Shown in pieces: positions 35,489-44,431 of a stretch of 64,000 nucleotides of DNA. This stretch comes from Desulfosarcina alkanivorans (lineage in GTDB: Bacteria > Desulfobacterota > Desulfobacteria > Desulfobacterales > Desulfosarcinaceae): positions 1,674,001 through 1,738,000 of the forward strand of contig NZ_AP021874.1 in the NCBI RefSeq assembly GCF_009688945.1, given 5' to 3'. The notes below the pieces were generated by a model, which did no database searches, was not told where the DNA came from, and saw only the letters and a list, made by a program, of their open reading frames with translations. Numbering within the stretch: position 1 is the first letter of the stretch; each line of letters begins with the position of its first letter. The translations under genes were made by a program, and so were the position numbers.

Positions 35489-36049
35489 GTGATCTGCAAC
35501 GACAAGCCCCCTTTATCGGTCAGTCTGGCGGCACCGATCGTCATGCTGATGCTGGCCCTGCCGTTGAATACGGCTGCTTACGACGTCAAGGCGCCGCCCA
35601 CGCCGGTATCGTCCGTGGACCTCACGCGCTATCTGGGCACCTGGTACGAAATCGCCAGCTATCCGGCCTGGTTTCAGAGGGGGTGCACCGGCTCGACGGC
35701 CCACTATTCGTTATTGCCAGATGGCCGGATCAAGGTGGTCAATCGCTGTTTTAAAAACGGTCTGGATGGCCCGCAAAAAAAATCCACCGGCAAGGCGGAG
35801 GTCGTTGAGAATTCCTCCAATGCCAGATTGAAAGTCTGGTTTTTCTGGCCCTTCAAAGGGGACTACTGGATCATCGGCCTGGATCCGGACTACCAGTGGG
35901 CGGTGGTCGGGGTCCCGTCGAGAAAATACCTGTGGATCCTTTCCCGGACACCATCGATGGATGCAGGCGTTTATCGGGGCATCATCGAGGGGTTGTATGA
36001 TCAGGGATACGACCCGGCCCGGCTGCAACGGACACCGCAGCCGAAGTAA
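35489..36049 (+). CDS. blc: bacterial lipocalin (Blc-like)
   Basis: 186 residues. A signal peptide (APIVMLMLALPLNTAAYD) is followed by the lipocalin signature TRYLGTWYEIASYPAWFQRG and the later motif YWIIGLDPDYQWAVVG, both typical of Blc/apolipoprotein-D-like bacterial lipocalins that bind lysophospholipids or fatty acids. Most Blc proteins are lipoproteins; here no lipobox Cys is evident at the cleavage point, so it may be soluble in the periplasm. The start is a GTG with AAAGGA eight bases upstream. Confidence 0.85.
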   Translation: MICNDKPPLSVSLAAPIVMLMLALPLNTAAYDVKAPPTPVSSVDLTRYLGTWYEIASYPAWFQRGCTGSTAHYSLLPDGRIKVVNRCFKNGLDGPQKKSTGKAEVVENSSNARLKVWFFWPFKGDYWIIGLDPDYQWAVVGVPSRKYLWILSRTPSMDAGVYRGIIEGLYDQGYDPARLQRTPQPK

Positions 36050-36157
36050 CCACGGTGCGGGCAAGCCTCTGGTGAAAAAAAAGGATGCGGCGTCCGCATT
36101 GACCAACGCCACCTGAGGACAGTCGCCGACGGCGTCCTTCTCCGGATCAGGCGCCTG

Positions 36158-37203
36158 ATGATTCCCAACCTTGTCCGGGAGGACCGCATGCCACTAAACT
36201 TCAAGGGATACCCCTTCTATGTCGGCATCAGCCTGGACCGTTTCTCTCTCGAACGGCAGAAGGTGTCCGGCAACGGAATGCTGTTTCTCTTCGACCGCAG
36301 AAGCCGAATCATCGCCCACACCAGAGAGAACCCCATCATAGCGGTACCGGAGAAACGCTGAGATTTCTCACAGGAGACGAATCCAAGGACCCGTTGACCC
36401 GGGCCATCATCACCGGTTACCAGAGGACTCCGGGCGATGCGCGCGATCATGCCCGGGAAATGCAGATCGATGGAACCGCCTATCTGGCAAGGCTGACCGC
36501 CATCAACTCGGATCTGAAGTTTGACCAGATCCTGGCGGCCATCGCCCCGGCTTCCGACTTCACCGGCCACATCCACCGGATGCAGCAGCGGATTTTTCTA
36601 TTCTCCGGGCTGGTGCTGATGGTGGTGCTTACCATGGCACTGCTGACATCCCGCCAGATATCCGGTTCACTGGTTCAGCGTGAAGAGGAATCCAGAAAAA
36701 TTCAGTGTTCCGATTTCTCCGAGTCGGCGCCATTGAGGCCAAGTCCCCCTGTACGGGCGGCCACTGCAAACGCACATCCGAAGTGGCAAGATTGCTGGCG
36801 GCGGCCGCCCACGCGTCGCCCAGCGGACCTTTTGCCGATTTCAGCATGCATACGGAAGCGGAGCGACGGGAGTTCGAGGTGACTGCCTGGCTGCACGACG
36901 GCGGCAAGGTCACCCCCCTGAATACGTGGTGGAGAATGCCACCAAGCTGGAGACCACCCACCAGCGCATCCACGAAATCCGCATGCATTTTGAGGTGCTG
37001 CTGCGGGATGCACAGATCGACACCTATCGCAAAGGTCTGGCGGGTGTTGGCGACGAGGCGGCTCTGAGGGCTCAACTGGAGGAAAGGCAAAAACAGATCG
37101 CCGATGATTTCGCTTTTGTGGCCGCGTGAAACATCGGCGGCGAGATCATTGCCGGCGACAAGATCGACCGCGTGGATATCGGCAGGTATCTTTCAACCTG
37201 AAA
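36158..37203 (+). pseudogene. decayed Cache-HAMP-HD-GYP phosphodiesterase gene
   Basis: Fragments in different frames line up as one protein. First is a Cache sensor piece (PFYVGISLDRFSLERQKVSG). A frame change near 36355 leads to RFLTGDESKDPLTRAIITGY, a membrane helix (IFLFSGLVLMVVLTMALL) and a HAMP-like segment. A second change near 36705 gives the HD-GYP start (AKSPCTGGHCKRTSEVARLL, VTAWLHDGGKVT). A third near 36920 leads to ENATKLETTHQRIHEIRMHF. A TGA near 37129 interrupts the end, after which NIGGEIIAGDKIDRVDI can still be read. The first HD histidine-aspartate pair is visible, but the gene cannot give a full protein. The intact ancestor would have degraded cyclic-di-GMP. Confidence 0.8.
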
Positions 37204-37350
37204 GATGAGGTTCGAATGCTGGAAGGGAAAAGGACGGGTCGGGAAGCCGGCGGGTCCGATGCCGTCGACCGGGACAGCGCCCTGGATGCCGTCGCCGTGT
37301 TGGCCGGCACCGATATCCCCTTCATCAGACCGAACTCAGCCGGGCAGCGG

Positions 37351-37785
37351 CTACACCGACAGGTTCTCCAACTGCCCGAGTCGCTTGGTTCGCTTTTTCG
37401 CCAGGGTTTTCAAGGCCCGTGAGACTTCAGGCAAGGCCCGGATCTTCTCGGCGGCATCGCTGTAGTAGCGAACAGCCCGATTTTCGATGGCGTCGGCCGC
37501 TGCCAGGACGGCGGAGAGGTCCATCCCCGCCGGATCCCCCGCCGCTTGCTGGTAACTGTCGCGAGCGAAATCCCGGATGGGCTCCAGGATCATCTCGGTG
37601 ACGTTTTCCCGCCGGGTTCGCTGGACCAGGGAGACATTCTTTTTTCCTTCGCCGATGAACATCTCAAATAATACCCGGTAAGATGCCGCGGCCTCGGTGG
37701 CGGCGGCCTTGCGGTAAAACGTCATATCGTCCCGTTCCACCTGCTCGGCAAAGTTCAGGATTGCACCAAAATTGGTCAAGGGCAT
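37351..37785 (-). CDS. ferritin-like four-helix protein, metal ligands uncertain
   Basis: 144 residues, almost entirely helical. The layout resembles rubrerythrin-type ferritin-like domains: AILNFAEQVERDDMTFYRKA, then FEMFIGEGKKNVSLV, then AADAIENRAVRYYSDAAEKI. The ExxH motif expected on helix 2 reads EGKKN, without the histidine, so a normal di-iron site may be missing. CGGAGAAAATC precedes the ATG. A stress-linked or scaffold role is possible; I would not assign catalysis. About 180 bases without a gene separate it from mmsA. Confidence 0.65.
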   Translation of the reverse strand: MPLTNFGAILNFAEQVERDDMTFYRKAAATEAAASYRVLFEMFIGEGKKNVSLVQRTRRENVTEMILEPIRDFARDSYQQAAGDPAGMDLSAVLAAADAIENRAVRYYSDAAEKIRALPEVSRALKTLAKKRTKRLGQLENLSV

Positions 37786-37966
37786 GATTTTCTCCGAAAA
37801 TTAGTCAGTTCGCAGTTTGGGTTGAAGGTGTTCAGCACTTGGGCTTCTATCGTTTCATGTGCCGGGCATTGCGTTTTCAGCTGAACGTTCCGGTAAATGA
37901 ATCCCGTCTTTGGGAATGATGTCTTTTACCTTCAATCTAAATCCCCTCAGCCTGTCCACCTGTCTC

Positions 37967-39421
37967 TCAATACCATCTTTCGATCACCACCTTCATGTCC
38001 GTATAAAACAGGAAGCTCTCCTGGCCGTGCCCCTTGATGTCGCCGAACATGGAGTTGCCGGCGCCGCCGAAGGGAAAAAAGCTCATGGGGGCGGCGATAC
38101 CGATGTTGACGCCGACCATGGCCGGCTTGACCCGATATTTGAACTCCCTGGCCGCGGCACCGCTGGCGGTGTAGATGCAGGCGGCATTGGCAAATTCCCG
38201 GGTGTTGATCAGATCCACCACCGCATCCATATCCGCCGCCCGGACGATGCTCACCACCGGGCCGAAGATCTCCTCTTTGGCGATGGTCATGTCCGGCGTG
38301 ACATGGTCAAAAACCGTGGGCCCCACGAAAAAACCGCCGGGGTATCCGTCCACCTGCATGTCCCGGCCATCCAGCACCAGGTCGGCACCCTCTGCAATGC
38401 CTTTTTCGATGTATCCCAGCACGCGCTCGCGGTGGGCGGCGCTGATCAGCGGCCCCATGAAGGTCTGTTCGTCCAGTCCGTCCCCCAGCCTGACGGTCCT
38501 GGAGGCAGCGGTGAATTGCGCCACCAGCCGGTCGGCAATGTCTCCCACCGGCACCAGCACGGAGCCGGAAAGGCAACGCTGGCCGGAGCACCCGTAAAAA
38601 GAGGTCAGCAGGGACGGCATTCCCTGGTCCAGATCTGCGTCGGGCATGACCGCCACGATGTTTTTAGCGCCGCCCAGGGACTGGACCCGCTTGCCCGTGA
38701 CCCCGCATTGGCGATAGATGTGACGGGCCGTGGGTGTCGAACCGACAAAACTGATGCCCTGGATATCAGGGTGGTCCAGCATGGCATTCACCACGTCCCT
38801 CGATCCGTGGACCATGTTGATCACGCCTTCGGGAAACCCGACCTCGTCGACAATTTCCATGATCCGGGTCTGGGTCATGGGCACCTGTTCCGACGGCTTG
38901 AGCACAAAGGTGTTGCCGGTGACCACGGCGTAGGGCAGGAACCACCATGGCACCATGGCCGGGAAGTTGTACGGCGCAATGCAGCCGAAGACCCCCATGG
39001 GCTGGCGGTGGCCGTAGCAATCGATGTTCTTGGCGATGTCCTCGAGGGTGTACCCGCTCATGAGGGTGGTCACGCCGGTGGCGTGCTCCACATTTTCGAT
39101 CATGCGGCGCACTTCTCCCCGGGCCTCGTCGATGGCCTTGCCGTGCTCGGTGGTAAGGGTTTCGGCGATCTCCTCGAAATTCTCTTCAAACGCATCCTTG
39201 AGCCGGAAAAGGTAACGCGCCCGGCTCAAGGGCGGTGTCTCCCGCCAGTGACCGAATGCCTCGCGGGCCGCTGTGACAGCCCGGTCCACATCGGCTGCCG
39301 TCCCATATGCCACGGTGGCGATTTTCTCGCCTTTTGCCGGGTTGGTTACATCCCCGAACGTGGTGGAATCGGATTCCACCCATTCTCCGTCAATGTAGTT
39401 TTTGATCAATGGCAACGACAT
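37967..39421 (-). CDS. mmsA: CoA-acylating methylmalonate-semialdehyde dehydrogenase
   Basis: About 484 residues of the aldehyde dehydrogenase superfamily, closest to MmsA/IolA. Typical are IDGEWVES near the start, FGCIAPYNFPAMVPWWFLPY, SFVGSTPTARHIYRQCG and the nucleophile loop FYGCSGQRCLS. The C-terminus PFGGAGNSMFGDIKGHGQES is characteristic. It oxidises (methyl)malonate semialdehyde to acetyl- or propionyl-CoA with NAD and CoA, in valine, beta-alanine or inositol breakdown. I use the ATG at 39421 (AAGGAG nine bases upstream). A GntR-type regulator gene lies upstream on the same strand, separated by a family B repeat. Confidence 0.93.
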   Translation of the reverse strand: MSLPLIKNYIDGEWVESDSTTFGDVTNPAKGEKIATVAYGTAADVDRAVTAAREAFGHWRETPPLSRARYLFRLKDAFEENFEEIAETLTTEHGKAIDEARGEVRRMIENVEHATGVTTLMSGYTLEDIAKNIDCYGHRQPMGVFGCIAPYNFPAMVPWWFLPYAVVTGNTFVLKPSEQVPMTQTRIMEIVDEVGFPEGVINMVHGSRDVVNAMLDHPDIQGISFVGSTPTARHIYRQCGVTGKRVQSLGGAKNIVAVMPDADLDQGMPSLLTSFYGCSGQRCLSGSVLVPVGDIADRLVAQFTAASRTVRLGDGLDEQTFMGPLISAAHRERVLGYIEKGIAEGADLVLDGRDMQVDGYPGGFFVGPTVFDHVTPDMTIAKEEIFGPVVSIVRAADMDAVVDLINTREFANAACIYTASGAAAREFKYRVKPAMVGVNIGIAAPMSFFPFGGAGNSMFGDIKGHGQESFLFYTDMKVVIERWY

Positions 39422-39474
39422 GGTCATAAACTCCTTGAGATAGGTAAGGTTTCCTCCACAAATAGGGCCATGGT

Positions 39475-39603
39475 GTCGAGATCAAGGCTTTCGAAAAATT
39501 TTACCGGAGGCATCTGTCTGTCTGATATTACCGAGGGTAACATTTTTTCGTATAACGCAGATATCGTAGCCATTGGTCATTTATGGATGGGCGCTTGGTT
39601 AAC
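39475..39603 (+). repeat. full-length copy 2 of dispersed repeat family B
   Basis: 129 bp, beginning GTCGAGATCAAGGC and ending around CATTTATGGATGGGCGCTTG. It stands 54 bases before the mmsA start, in the same relation to its gene as copy 1 to the arylsulfatase. Shared with copy 3: CGAAAAATTTTACCG, CTGATATT, AACGCAGATATCG and CATTTATGGATGGGC. Confidence 0.75.
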
Positions 39604-39744
39604 AGCCTGTGGGTCTGAAGGCATTCAGTCCAACGCACAAAATCGATTTGTTTTTCCGCACGATGGTCCCAAAGCCATTCATGTCAAGATTTCATATTCC
39701 TCGATTCGGCCCTCCGGCTTCCGGCTTCCGACCTCTGTCATCGG

Positions 39745-40500
39745 TCATCCGCGCTCACCCTTCAGGCAGTTTTCCCACAATTTTTTCCCTGCCCGGCTTT
39801 TTTTCAGGCGTGCGAGATACCCTTCCACGTCGATGACGTGGGCCCGCATCTGTTCGGCTGCCAGGTCGGCGTCGCCATCGGCGATGGCCTCGGCGATGGC
39901 CTCGTGGGCCGCCATCACGGAGCCCATGAAGCCGGCATCGGGTTTGAGTATTTTTTTGAAATCTTCGAGCAGGGTTTCGACAAAATCCAGCATCAGGATC
40001 AGGATGGGGTTGCCGGTCTGACGGGCGATCAGCCGGTGAAAGGCGATTTCATCACGACTGACCCGATCCCAGTGTTTGCACCGGAGGTTTTCGCGCGTCG
40101 ATGCGTTCAGTCGCCTGAGGGTTTCCAGATCCGATGCCGATATTCGTTCGGCGGCACGCGCCGCGGCATAGGGTTCCATGATGCGCCGGAACTCGGAAAG
40201 GTTTTCGATGGTCAGGTCTTTGAAATAGAGGTAGTTGGCCAGGTTCTGGGCCGCCACCTGTTCATCGACCGCTACGATGAACGCCCCGCCGCCGACGCCC
40301 TTGCGCACGTCGATCAGCCCCATGTGCTCCAGGGCACGCATGGACTCGCGCAGGGTCTGCTTGCTGACCTGGAACTGCTCGCCCAGCTTTTTTTCCGGCG
40401 GCAGCCGGTCACCGGGGGCCAGCCGTCCCGCCAGGATGGCGGTGCGGATCTGTCCGATAATGATTTCCGTGGTCTTGCTCTGACGGGCGGTTTCAAACAT
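39745..40500 (-). CDS. GntR/FadR-family transcriptional regulator
   Basis: About 251 residues. An N-terminal winged helix-turn-helix (IRTAILAGRLAPGDRLPPEK, then VSKQTLRESMRALEHMGLI) is followed by an all-helical FCD ligand-binding domain with metal-site histidines (DEIAFHRLIARQTGN, AAHEAIAEAI and MRAHVID). Such regulators respond to small organic acids. The ATG at 40500 is preferred over 40521. The upstream DNA is very AT-rich (40521-40560), compatible with a promoter and self-control. Its position before mmsA suggests it controls that catabolic step. Confidence 0.88.
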   Translation of the reverse strand: MFETARQSKTTEIIIGQIRTAILAGRLAPGDRLPPEKKLGEQFQVSKQTLRESMRALEHMGLIDVRKGVGGGAFIVAVDEQVAAQNLANYLYFKDLTIENLSEFRRIMEPYAAARAAERISASDLETLRRLNASTRENLRCKHWDRVSRDEIAFHRLIARQTGNPILILMLDFVETLLEDFKKILKPDAGFMGSVMAAHEAIAEAIADGDADLAAEQMRAHVIDVEGYLARLKKSRAGKKLWENCLKGERG

Positions 40501-40618
40501 GGCGAACAGTCTTCGATCCATTAATTAATCTCTTAATATATAAATATCATAATATTTAAACTTTTTTCAAGCCTGATTTTCCAGCGTCCGCCATCGGTCG
40601 GGCAGCCATGGAAACCCA

Positions 40619-40647
40619 TTGACATTGGATGCAATTTTGGGTTTATT
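40619..40647 (+). promoter_or_regulatory. promoter of the btu/exb/ton operon
   Basis: TTGACA (40619-40624), a 17-base spacer, TTTATT (40642-40647). Transcription would begin just before the riboswitch aptamer. Confidence 0.5.
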
Positions 40648-40669
40648 GGCCCCGCGAACCCAGACGTTT

Positions 40670-40829
40670 CATCCGGATGCCCCCGGGCATCAGGGAAAGC
40701 GGTGCAAATCCGCTGCGGACCCGCCACTGTAAGTGGGGACGAAAGCCGCAACAGCTCACTGCCGGATCGAATCAGGCGGGAAGAGGCGGCCGGTAGGACG
40801 ATCCACAAGCCAGGAAACCTGCCCGGATG
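40670..40829 (+). promoter_or_regulatory. cobalamin riboswitch upstream of btuF
   Basis: All landmark blocks of the B12 aptamer are present. Closing stem CATCCGG (40670-40676) pairs with CCGGATG (40823-40829). Inside are CAGGGAA, GGTGCAAATCC, CCGCCACTGTAAG, GGGACGAAAGCC, CACTGCC, GGCGGGAAG and the GCCAGGAAACCTGCC receptor box. It binds coenzyme B12 and is expected to turn the operon off when B12 is plentiful. Confidence 0.95.
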
Positions 40830-40853
40830 ACCAAACCCAACGCGCCTTCGCGG

Positions 40854-40919
40854 TCAAGGCTGATTGATACTGCCGGCAGTTAAAGCCTCGCCTTGATATC
40901 GCTTCAGGCGGGTTTTTTT
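40854..40919 (+). terminator. riboswitch expression platform with terminator
   Basis: CCTCGCCT (40886-40893) pairs with AGGCGGG (40906-40912), followed by seven T. An alternative pairing, TCAAGGC (40854-40860) with GCCTTGA (40890-40896), uses the left arm of the terminator and would serve as antiterminator. This indicates transcriptional control of the btu operon. Confidence 0.8.
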
Positions 40920-40936
40920 ATTCCCGGAGAAGATCC

Positions 40937-41932
40937 ATGGGCGACCCACGTTTAAACCGGACACACCTTGAAACGGCAGGTCGGCCCTTCCGGGACAGCG
41001 GCTTTTGGAAAACGGTTCCGAAACGCGTTCACCTCGGGTCTCTCTTCATGCTCTGCCTGCTCATTTTTCTTCCGGCGGCCGGTGCGGCCAAATCAGTCAC
41101 CGACCAGCTTGGACGGCAGGTCCGCGTGCCGGACCGTCCGCTCCGGATCGTTTCCATGGCACCCAGCATCACCGAAATCCTATACGCCCTCGGCCTTTCC
41201 GACCGCCTGGTGGGCGCCACCCGGTTCAGCGACTATCCGGCGGCGGCCGATGCCCTTCCCAAAATCGGCTCATACGTACGCCTTGATGTGGAAAAAATCG
41301 TCGCCCTCAGACCCGACCTGTGCATAGCCGTCAAAGACGGCAACCCCCTCTCGGTCGTGCGCAAACTGGAGTCGGTGGACATTCCCGTCTATGCCGTGGA
41401 TCCGAGGAACCTGGAAGCGGTCATGGACACCCTGGTGGAATTGGGACGGCTGCTGGATGTAAACGAGCGGGCCGGGGCCATCGTTGCCGATATGGCCGAC
41501 CGGATCCGGCGGGTTCAGCGGCACCTGTCCGACGTCACCCACCGGCCCGCCGTTTTCTTCCAGATCGGCATTGCGCCGATTGTCTCCGTGGGGACCCGGA
41601 CCTTTATCCACGAACTGATCGTCATGGCCGGCGGGAAAAATCTGACCCGGGGAAAAACACCCTACCCGCGTTTTTCCAAGGAGCAGGTGATCGATATGCG
41701 GCCGGAAGTGATGATCATCACGTCCATGGCCCGCCGGACGGTGTTCGAACAGGTCAAGGCCGAGTGGCAGCAATGGCCGGAGTTGCCGGCGGTGAAAAAC
41801 GACCGCATCTACCTGGTGGATTCCAATGTTCTGGACCGCCCCACACCCCGCCTGATTGACGGGCTGGAAATGCTGGCCGGGCTGATTCACCCGGATCGTT
41901 TCAAGGCCCCGGGGGCAGGCGCGCAGCCATGA
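40937..41932 (+). CDS. btuF: periplasmic cobalamin-binding protein
   Basis: 331 residues. A longer-than-usual N-terminus (~50 residues) precedes the hydrophobic signal LFMLCLLIFLPAAGAA. The mature protein is a type III periplasmic binding protein of the BtuF/FecB group: VTDQLGRQVRVPDRPLRIVS, SMAPSITEILYALGLSDRLV and YAVDPRNLEAVM, ending in an LDRPTPRLIDGLEMLAGL helix. The B12 riboswitch directly upstream fixes the ligand as a corrinoid with good probability. GGAGAAG precedes the ATG. It overlaps btuC in an ATGATG junction. Confidence 0.92.
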   Translation: MGDPRLNRTHLETAGRPFRDSGFWKTVPKRVHLGSLFMLCLLIFLPAAGAAKSVTDQLGRQVRVPDRPLRIVSMAPSITEILYALGLSDRLVGATRFSDYPAAADALPKIGSYVRLDVEKIVALRPDLCIAVKDGNPLSVVRKLESVDIPVYAVDPRNLEAVMDTLVELGRLLDVNERAGAIVADMADRIRRVQRHLSDVTHRPAVFFQIGIAPIVSVGTRTFIHELIVMAGGKNLTRGKTPYPRFSKEQVIDMRPEVMIITSMARRTVFEQVKAEWQQWPELPAVKNDRIYLVDSNVLDRPTPRLIDGLEMLAGLIHPDRFKAPGAGAQP

Positions 41933-42939
41933 TGCCAACCGCCTTATCCCTGCCCGCCAGGATGACCCTGGTTGCCCTGGCGCTCTCCCTGCTGCTCACG
42001 GCGGTGATGGTGCTCGGCCTGGCCATGGGGTCATCGGAAAGCAATTTCCATGCGGTCTGGAGCACCCTTTTCCGGGACGGCACCGGCGACACCATGCAGG
42101 CAGCCATCATCTGGCGCATCCGCCTGCCCCGCGTCCTGCTGGCCGCCCTGGTGGGTGCGGCCCTGTCACTGGGCGGCCTCGTTTTTCAGGCACTGCTTAA
42201 AAACCCCCTTGCCGAACCCTATATCCTCGGTATTTCCGGTGGTGCCGCCATCGGGGCCATCGTCGGCATCATCCTGGGCCTGTCACGTATTCCCGGTGTC
42301 AGCACGACCGCCTTTTTAGGAAGCCTGGCCACCTTGATGCTGATCATCGCCATCTCCTCCGGGCGGGCGGTGCTGGTCAAGGACGCCCTGCTGCTCTCCG
42401 GCGTCATGGTCAATGCCTTCTGCACCGCGGTCATCATGTTCTTGCTGTCCATGACCCAGGATGCGCGGCTGCACAACATCATCTTCTGGCTGATGGGGGA
42501 TCTTTCGGCATCCCAGATTCATCACGTGGGCTGGCTGGCCGCCATCCTGCTGCCCTGCTTCATGGTCATTTTCATCCAGTCCAACCGCATGAACCTGTTG
42601 CTGCTGGGCAGCGACATGGCCGCTTCCATGGGCGTCCATGTTCGTCTGGTCACCCTGCTGCTGCTGGTGGTCACCTCCCTGATGATCAGTGTTACCGTCA
42701 GCCAGTGCGGCCTCATCGGTTTTGTCGGACTGGTGATCCCTCACCTGTTGCGGCTGGCCGTCGGCCCCGACCACCGGGTTCTGGTGCCGGCCTGTATCCT
42801 CGGCGGGGGCGCCTACATGGTGGTGTGCGATCTGCTGGCCAGGATATTGCCGGCCCAGGGAGAGATGCCCGGCGGCGTCATCACGGCCATGATCGGCGCC
42901 CCCCTGTTTATCATCCTGCTCAGGCGCTCCAGACAATGA
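41929..42939 (+). CDS. btuC: cobalamin ABC transporter permease
   Basis: 336 residues, FecCD/BtuC family, about ten membrane helices. The signature IWRIRLPRVLLAALVGAALS, the coupling region FQALLKNPLAEPYILGISGG and the late loop CGLIGFVGLVIPHLLRLAVG are present; this last loop contacts the ATPase. It imports the corrinoid delivered by BtuF. It overlaps btuF upstream and btuD downstream by 4 bases each. Confidence 0.94.
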   Translation: MMPTALSLPARMTLVALALSLLLTAVMVLGLAMGSSESNFHAVWSTLFRDGTGDTMQAAIIWRIRLPRVLLAALVGAALSLGGLVFQALLKNPLAEPYILGISGGAAIGAIVGIILGLSRIPGVSTTAFLGSLATLMLIIAISSGRAVLVKDALLLSGVMVNAFCTAVIMFLLSMTQDARLHNIIFWLMGDLSASQIHHVGWLAAILLPCFMVIFIQSNRMNLLLLGSDMAASMGVHVRLVTLLLLVVTSLMISVTVSQCGLIGFVGLVIPHLLRLAVGPDHRVLVPACILGGGAYMVVCDLLARILPAQGEMPGGVITAMIGAPLFIILLRRSRQ

Positions 42940-43748
42940 AACCGGCCATCCGTGTCCACCAGCTGGCCTGCTCCTATTATCGGACACCGGTTCTGCGGGA
43001 TCTGACCTTCGCGGTGAATCCGGGTGAATGCTTCATCGTGATCGGCCCCAACGGGTCGGGAAAAACCACATTGATAAAAACGCTGGCGGGGCTGCTGCCC
43101 GTATCCGGCGGAGACATATTCGTTCAGGATCGCCCGCTGAGGCGGCACAAGAAGGCCGATTTTTCCCGGCGAGTGGCCTATGTGGCCCAGACCGGTGCCG
43201 AGGACAGCCCCTTTTCCGTGCGGGAAATGGTGCTCATGGGCCGTGCTCCGTACCTGGGCGTACTGGGGGTGGAAGGCGCTGCCGATCTGGAGATCGCCCG
43301 CCAGGCCATCGCATTCACGGGCCTGAGCCACCTGTCCGGCCGCCCCATGGCCAGCCTGAGCGGCGGCGAGCGCCAGCGGGCCCATATCGCCCGGGCCATC
43401 TGCCAGCGTCCGGAAATCATCCTTCTGGACGAACCCACCGCCGCCCTGGACCTGGCCCACCAGATCCGCATCATGGATCTGATGGCCGGTCTAAAAAATG
43501 AGCATGGCACCACGGTGGTGATGGTCTCCCACGACATCAATCTGGCGGCCATGTATGCCGACCGCCTGCTTCTGCTGGTTGAAGGACGCGCCGCGGCCTG
43601 CGGCCCGCCGGCGGAGGTCATCGACGAAAAGCGCCTGGCAGGGGCCTACGGGTGCCGCCTCCTGGTGGACCGCAGCCCGGCCGGTCCCTGGCCGCGGGTG
43701 AGCCTGGTACCGGATACGGAGGTCGGGGGCCGGAAATCCGAAGTCTGA
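42936..43748 (+). CDS. btuD: cobalamin ABC transporter ATPase
   Basis: About 270 residues. Walker A GPNGSGKTTLIK, Q-loop AYVAQTGAEDSPF, signature ASLSGGERQRAHIARA, Walker B EIILLDEPTAALDL and switch histidine VSHDIN are all intact. The ATG at 42936 overlaps the btuC stop. The last ~12 residues (DTEVGGRKSEV) run into sequence resembling short GGTCGGNNGCCGG intergenic repeats, so the C-terminus may have been extended by a repeat. It powers uptake through BtuC. Confidence 0.94.
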   Translation: MKPAIRVHQLACSYYRTPVLRDLTFAVNPGECFIVIGPNGSGKTTLIKTLAGLLPVSGGDIFVQDRPLRRHKKADFSRRVAYVAQTGAEDSPFSVREMVLMGRAPYLGVLGVEGAADLEIARQAIAFTGLSHLSGRPMASLSGGERQRAHIARAICQRPEIILLDEPTAALDLAHQIRIMDLMAGLKNEHGTTVVMVSHDINLAAMYADRLLLLVEGRAAACGPPAEVIDEKRLAGAYGCRLLVDRSPAGPWPRVSLVPDTEVGGRKSEV

Positions 43749-43792
43749 TGTCCGGCACAGAAAACGTAAAAAAGCAACATAGAGGACAAACC

Positions 43793-44431
43793 ATGATCGA
43801 CATATTCAAGAGCGGCGGCCCCGTGATGATTCCCCTGCTCCTTTGCTCGCTGGTTTCCCTGACCGTGATTATCGAACGCGCCATCTTCTGGACGGTTGTC
43901 GGCATGCGCGCCAATCAACGCCTTTTGAACCAGGTCATGGATCTGTGCCAGATCGGCGACTGGGAGGAAATTCGAAAAATTGCGGCGGGATCCAAAAGTT
44001 ATGTCATCCGTATTCTGATTTCCGGCATTCTGCACCGGGAGTACTCCATGGTCAAGGCCATGGAGTCGGCTGCCGCCGATGAAATTGCCCGCATGCGCCG
44101 TTATATGGGCGTGTTGGACACCATCATCACCGTGGCCCCGCTGCTGGGAATCTTCGGCACCGTGATCGGCATTATCGCCTCGTTCGACATGCTCGGCGCA
44201 GGCGGCATCGACCATCCCGAGGCCGTCACCAGGGGCATCGCCCAGGCGTTGATCACCACGGCCTCGGGTCTGGGCATCGCCATTTTAACGGTTTTTCCGT
44301 TCAACTATTTCAATGCCCGCATCGAGCGCGCCGCACGCTTCATCGAAAAGTACGCCACCAGCCTGGAAATCGTCTACGAAAAACTCGCCGGGCAAAACGG
44401 AACGACCGTGGAGGCCGGGCATGAAGGTTGA
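43793..44431 (+). CDS. exbB: ExbB/TolQ-type proton channel subunit
   Basis: About 212 residues, MotA/TolQ/ExbB family. There are three membrane helices (~9-31, ~105-130 with APLLGIFGTVIGIIASFDML, and ~148-170 with ITTASGLGIAILTVFPFNYF). It forms the pentameric channel that harvests the proton gradient for TonB. AGAGGAC precedes the ATG, and the gene is 44 bases after btuD. Its position in a B12-regulated operon points to a dedicated system for outer-membrane corrinoid receptors. Confidence 0.92.
   Translation: MIDIFKSGGPVMIPLLLCSLVSLTVIIERAIFWTVVGMRANQRLLNQVMDLCQIGDWEEIRKIAAGSKSYVIRILISGILHREYSMVKAMESAAADEIARMRRYMGVLDTIITVAPLLGIFGTVIGIIASFDMLGAGGIDHPEAVTRGIAQALITTASGLGIAILTVFPFNYFNARIERAARFIEKYATSLEIVYEKLAGQNGTTVEAGHEG

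Noticed and set aside
37910..40021. A 703-codon plus-strand frame
   Set aside because: It lies opposite mmsA and part of the GntR gene; its composition is that of a reverse-complement shadow.
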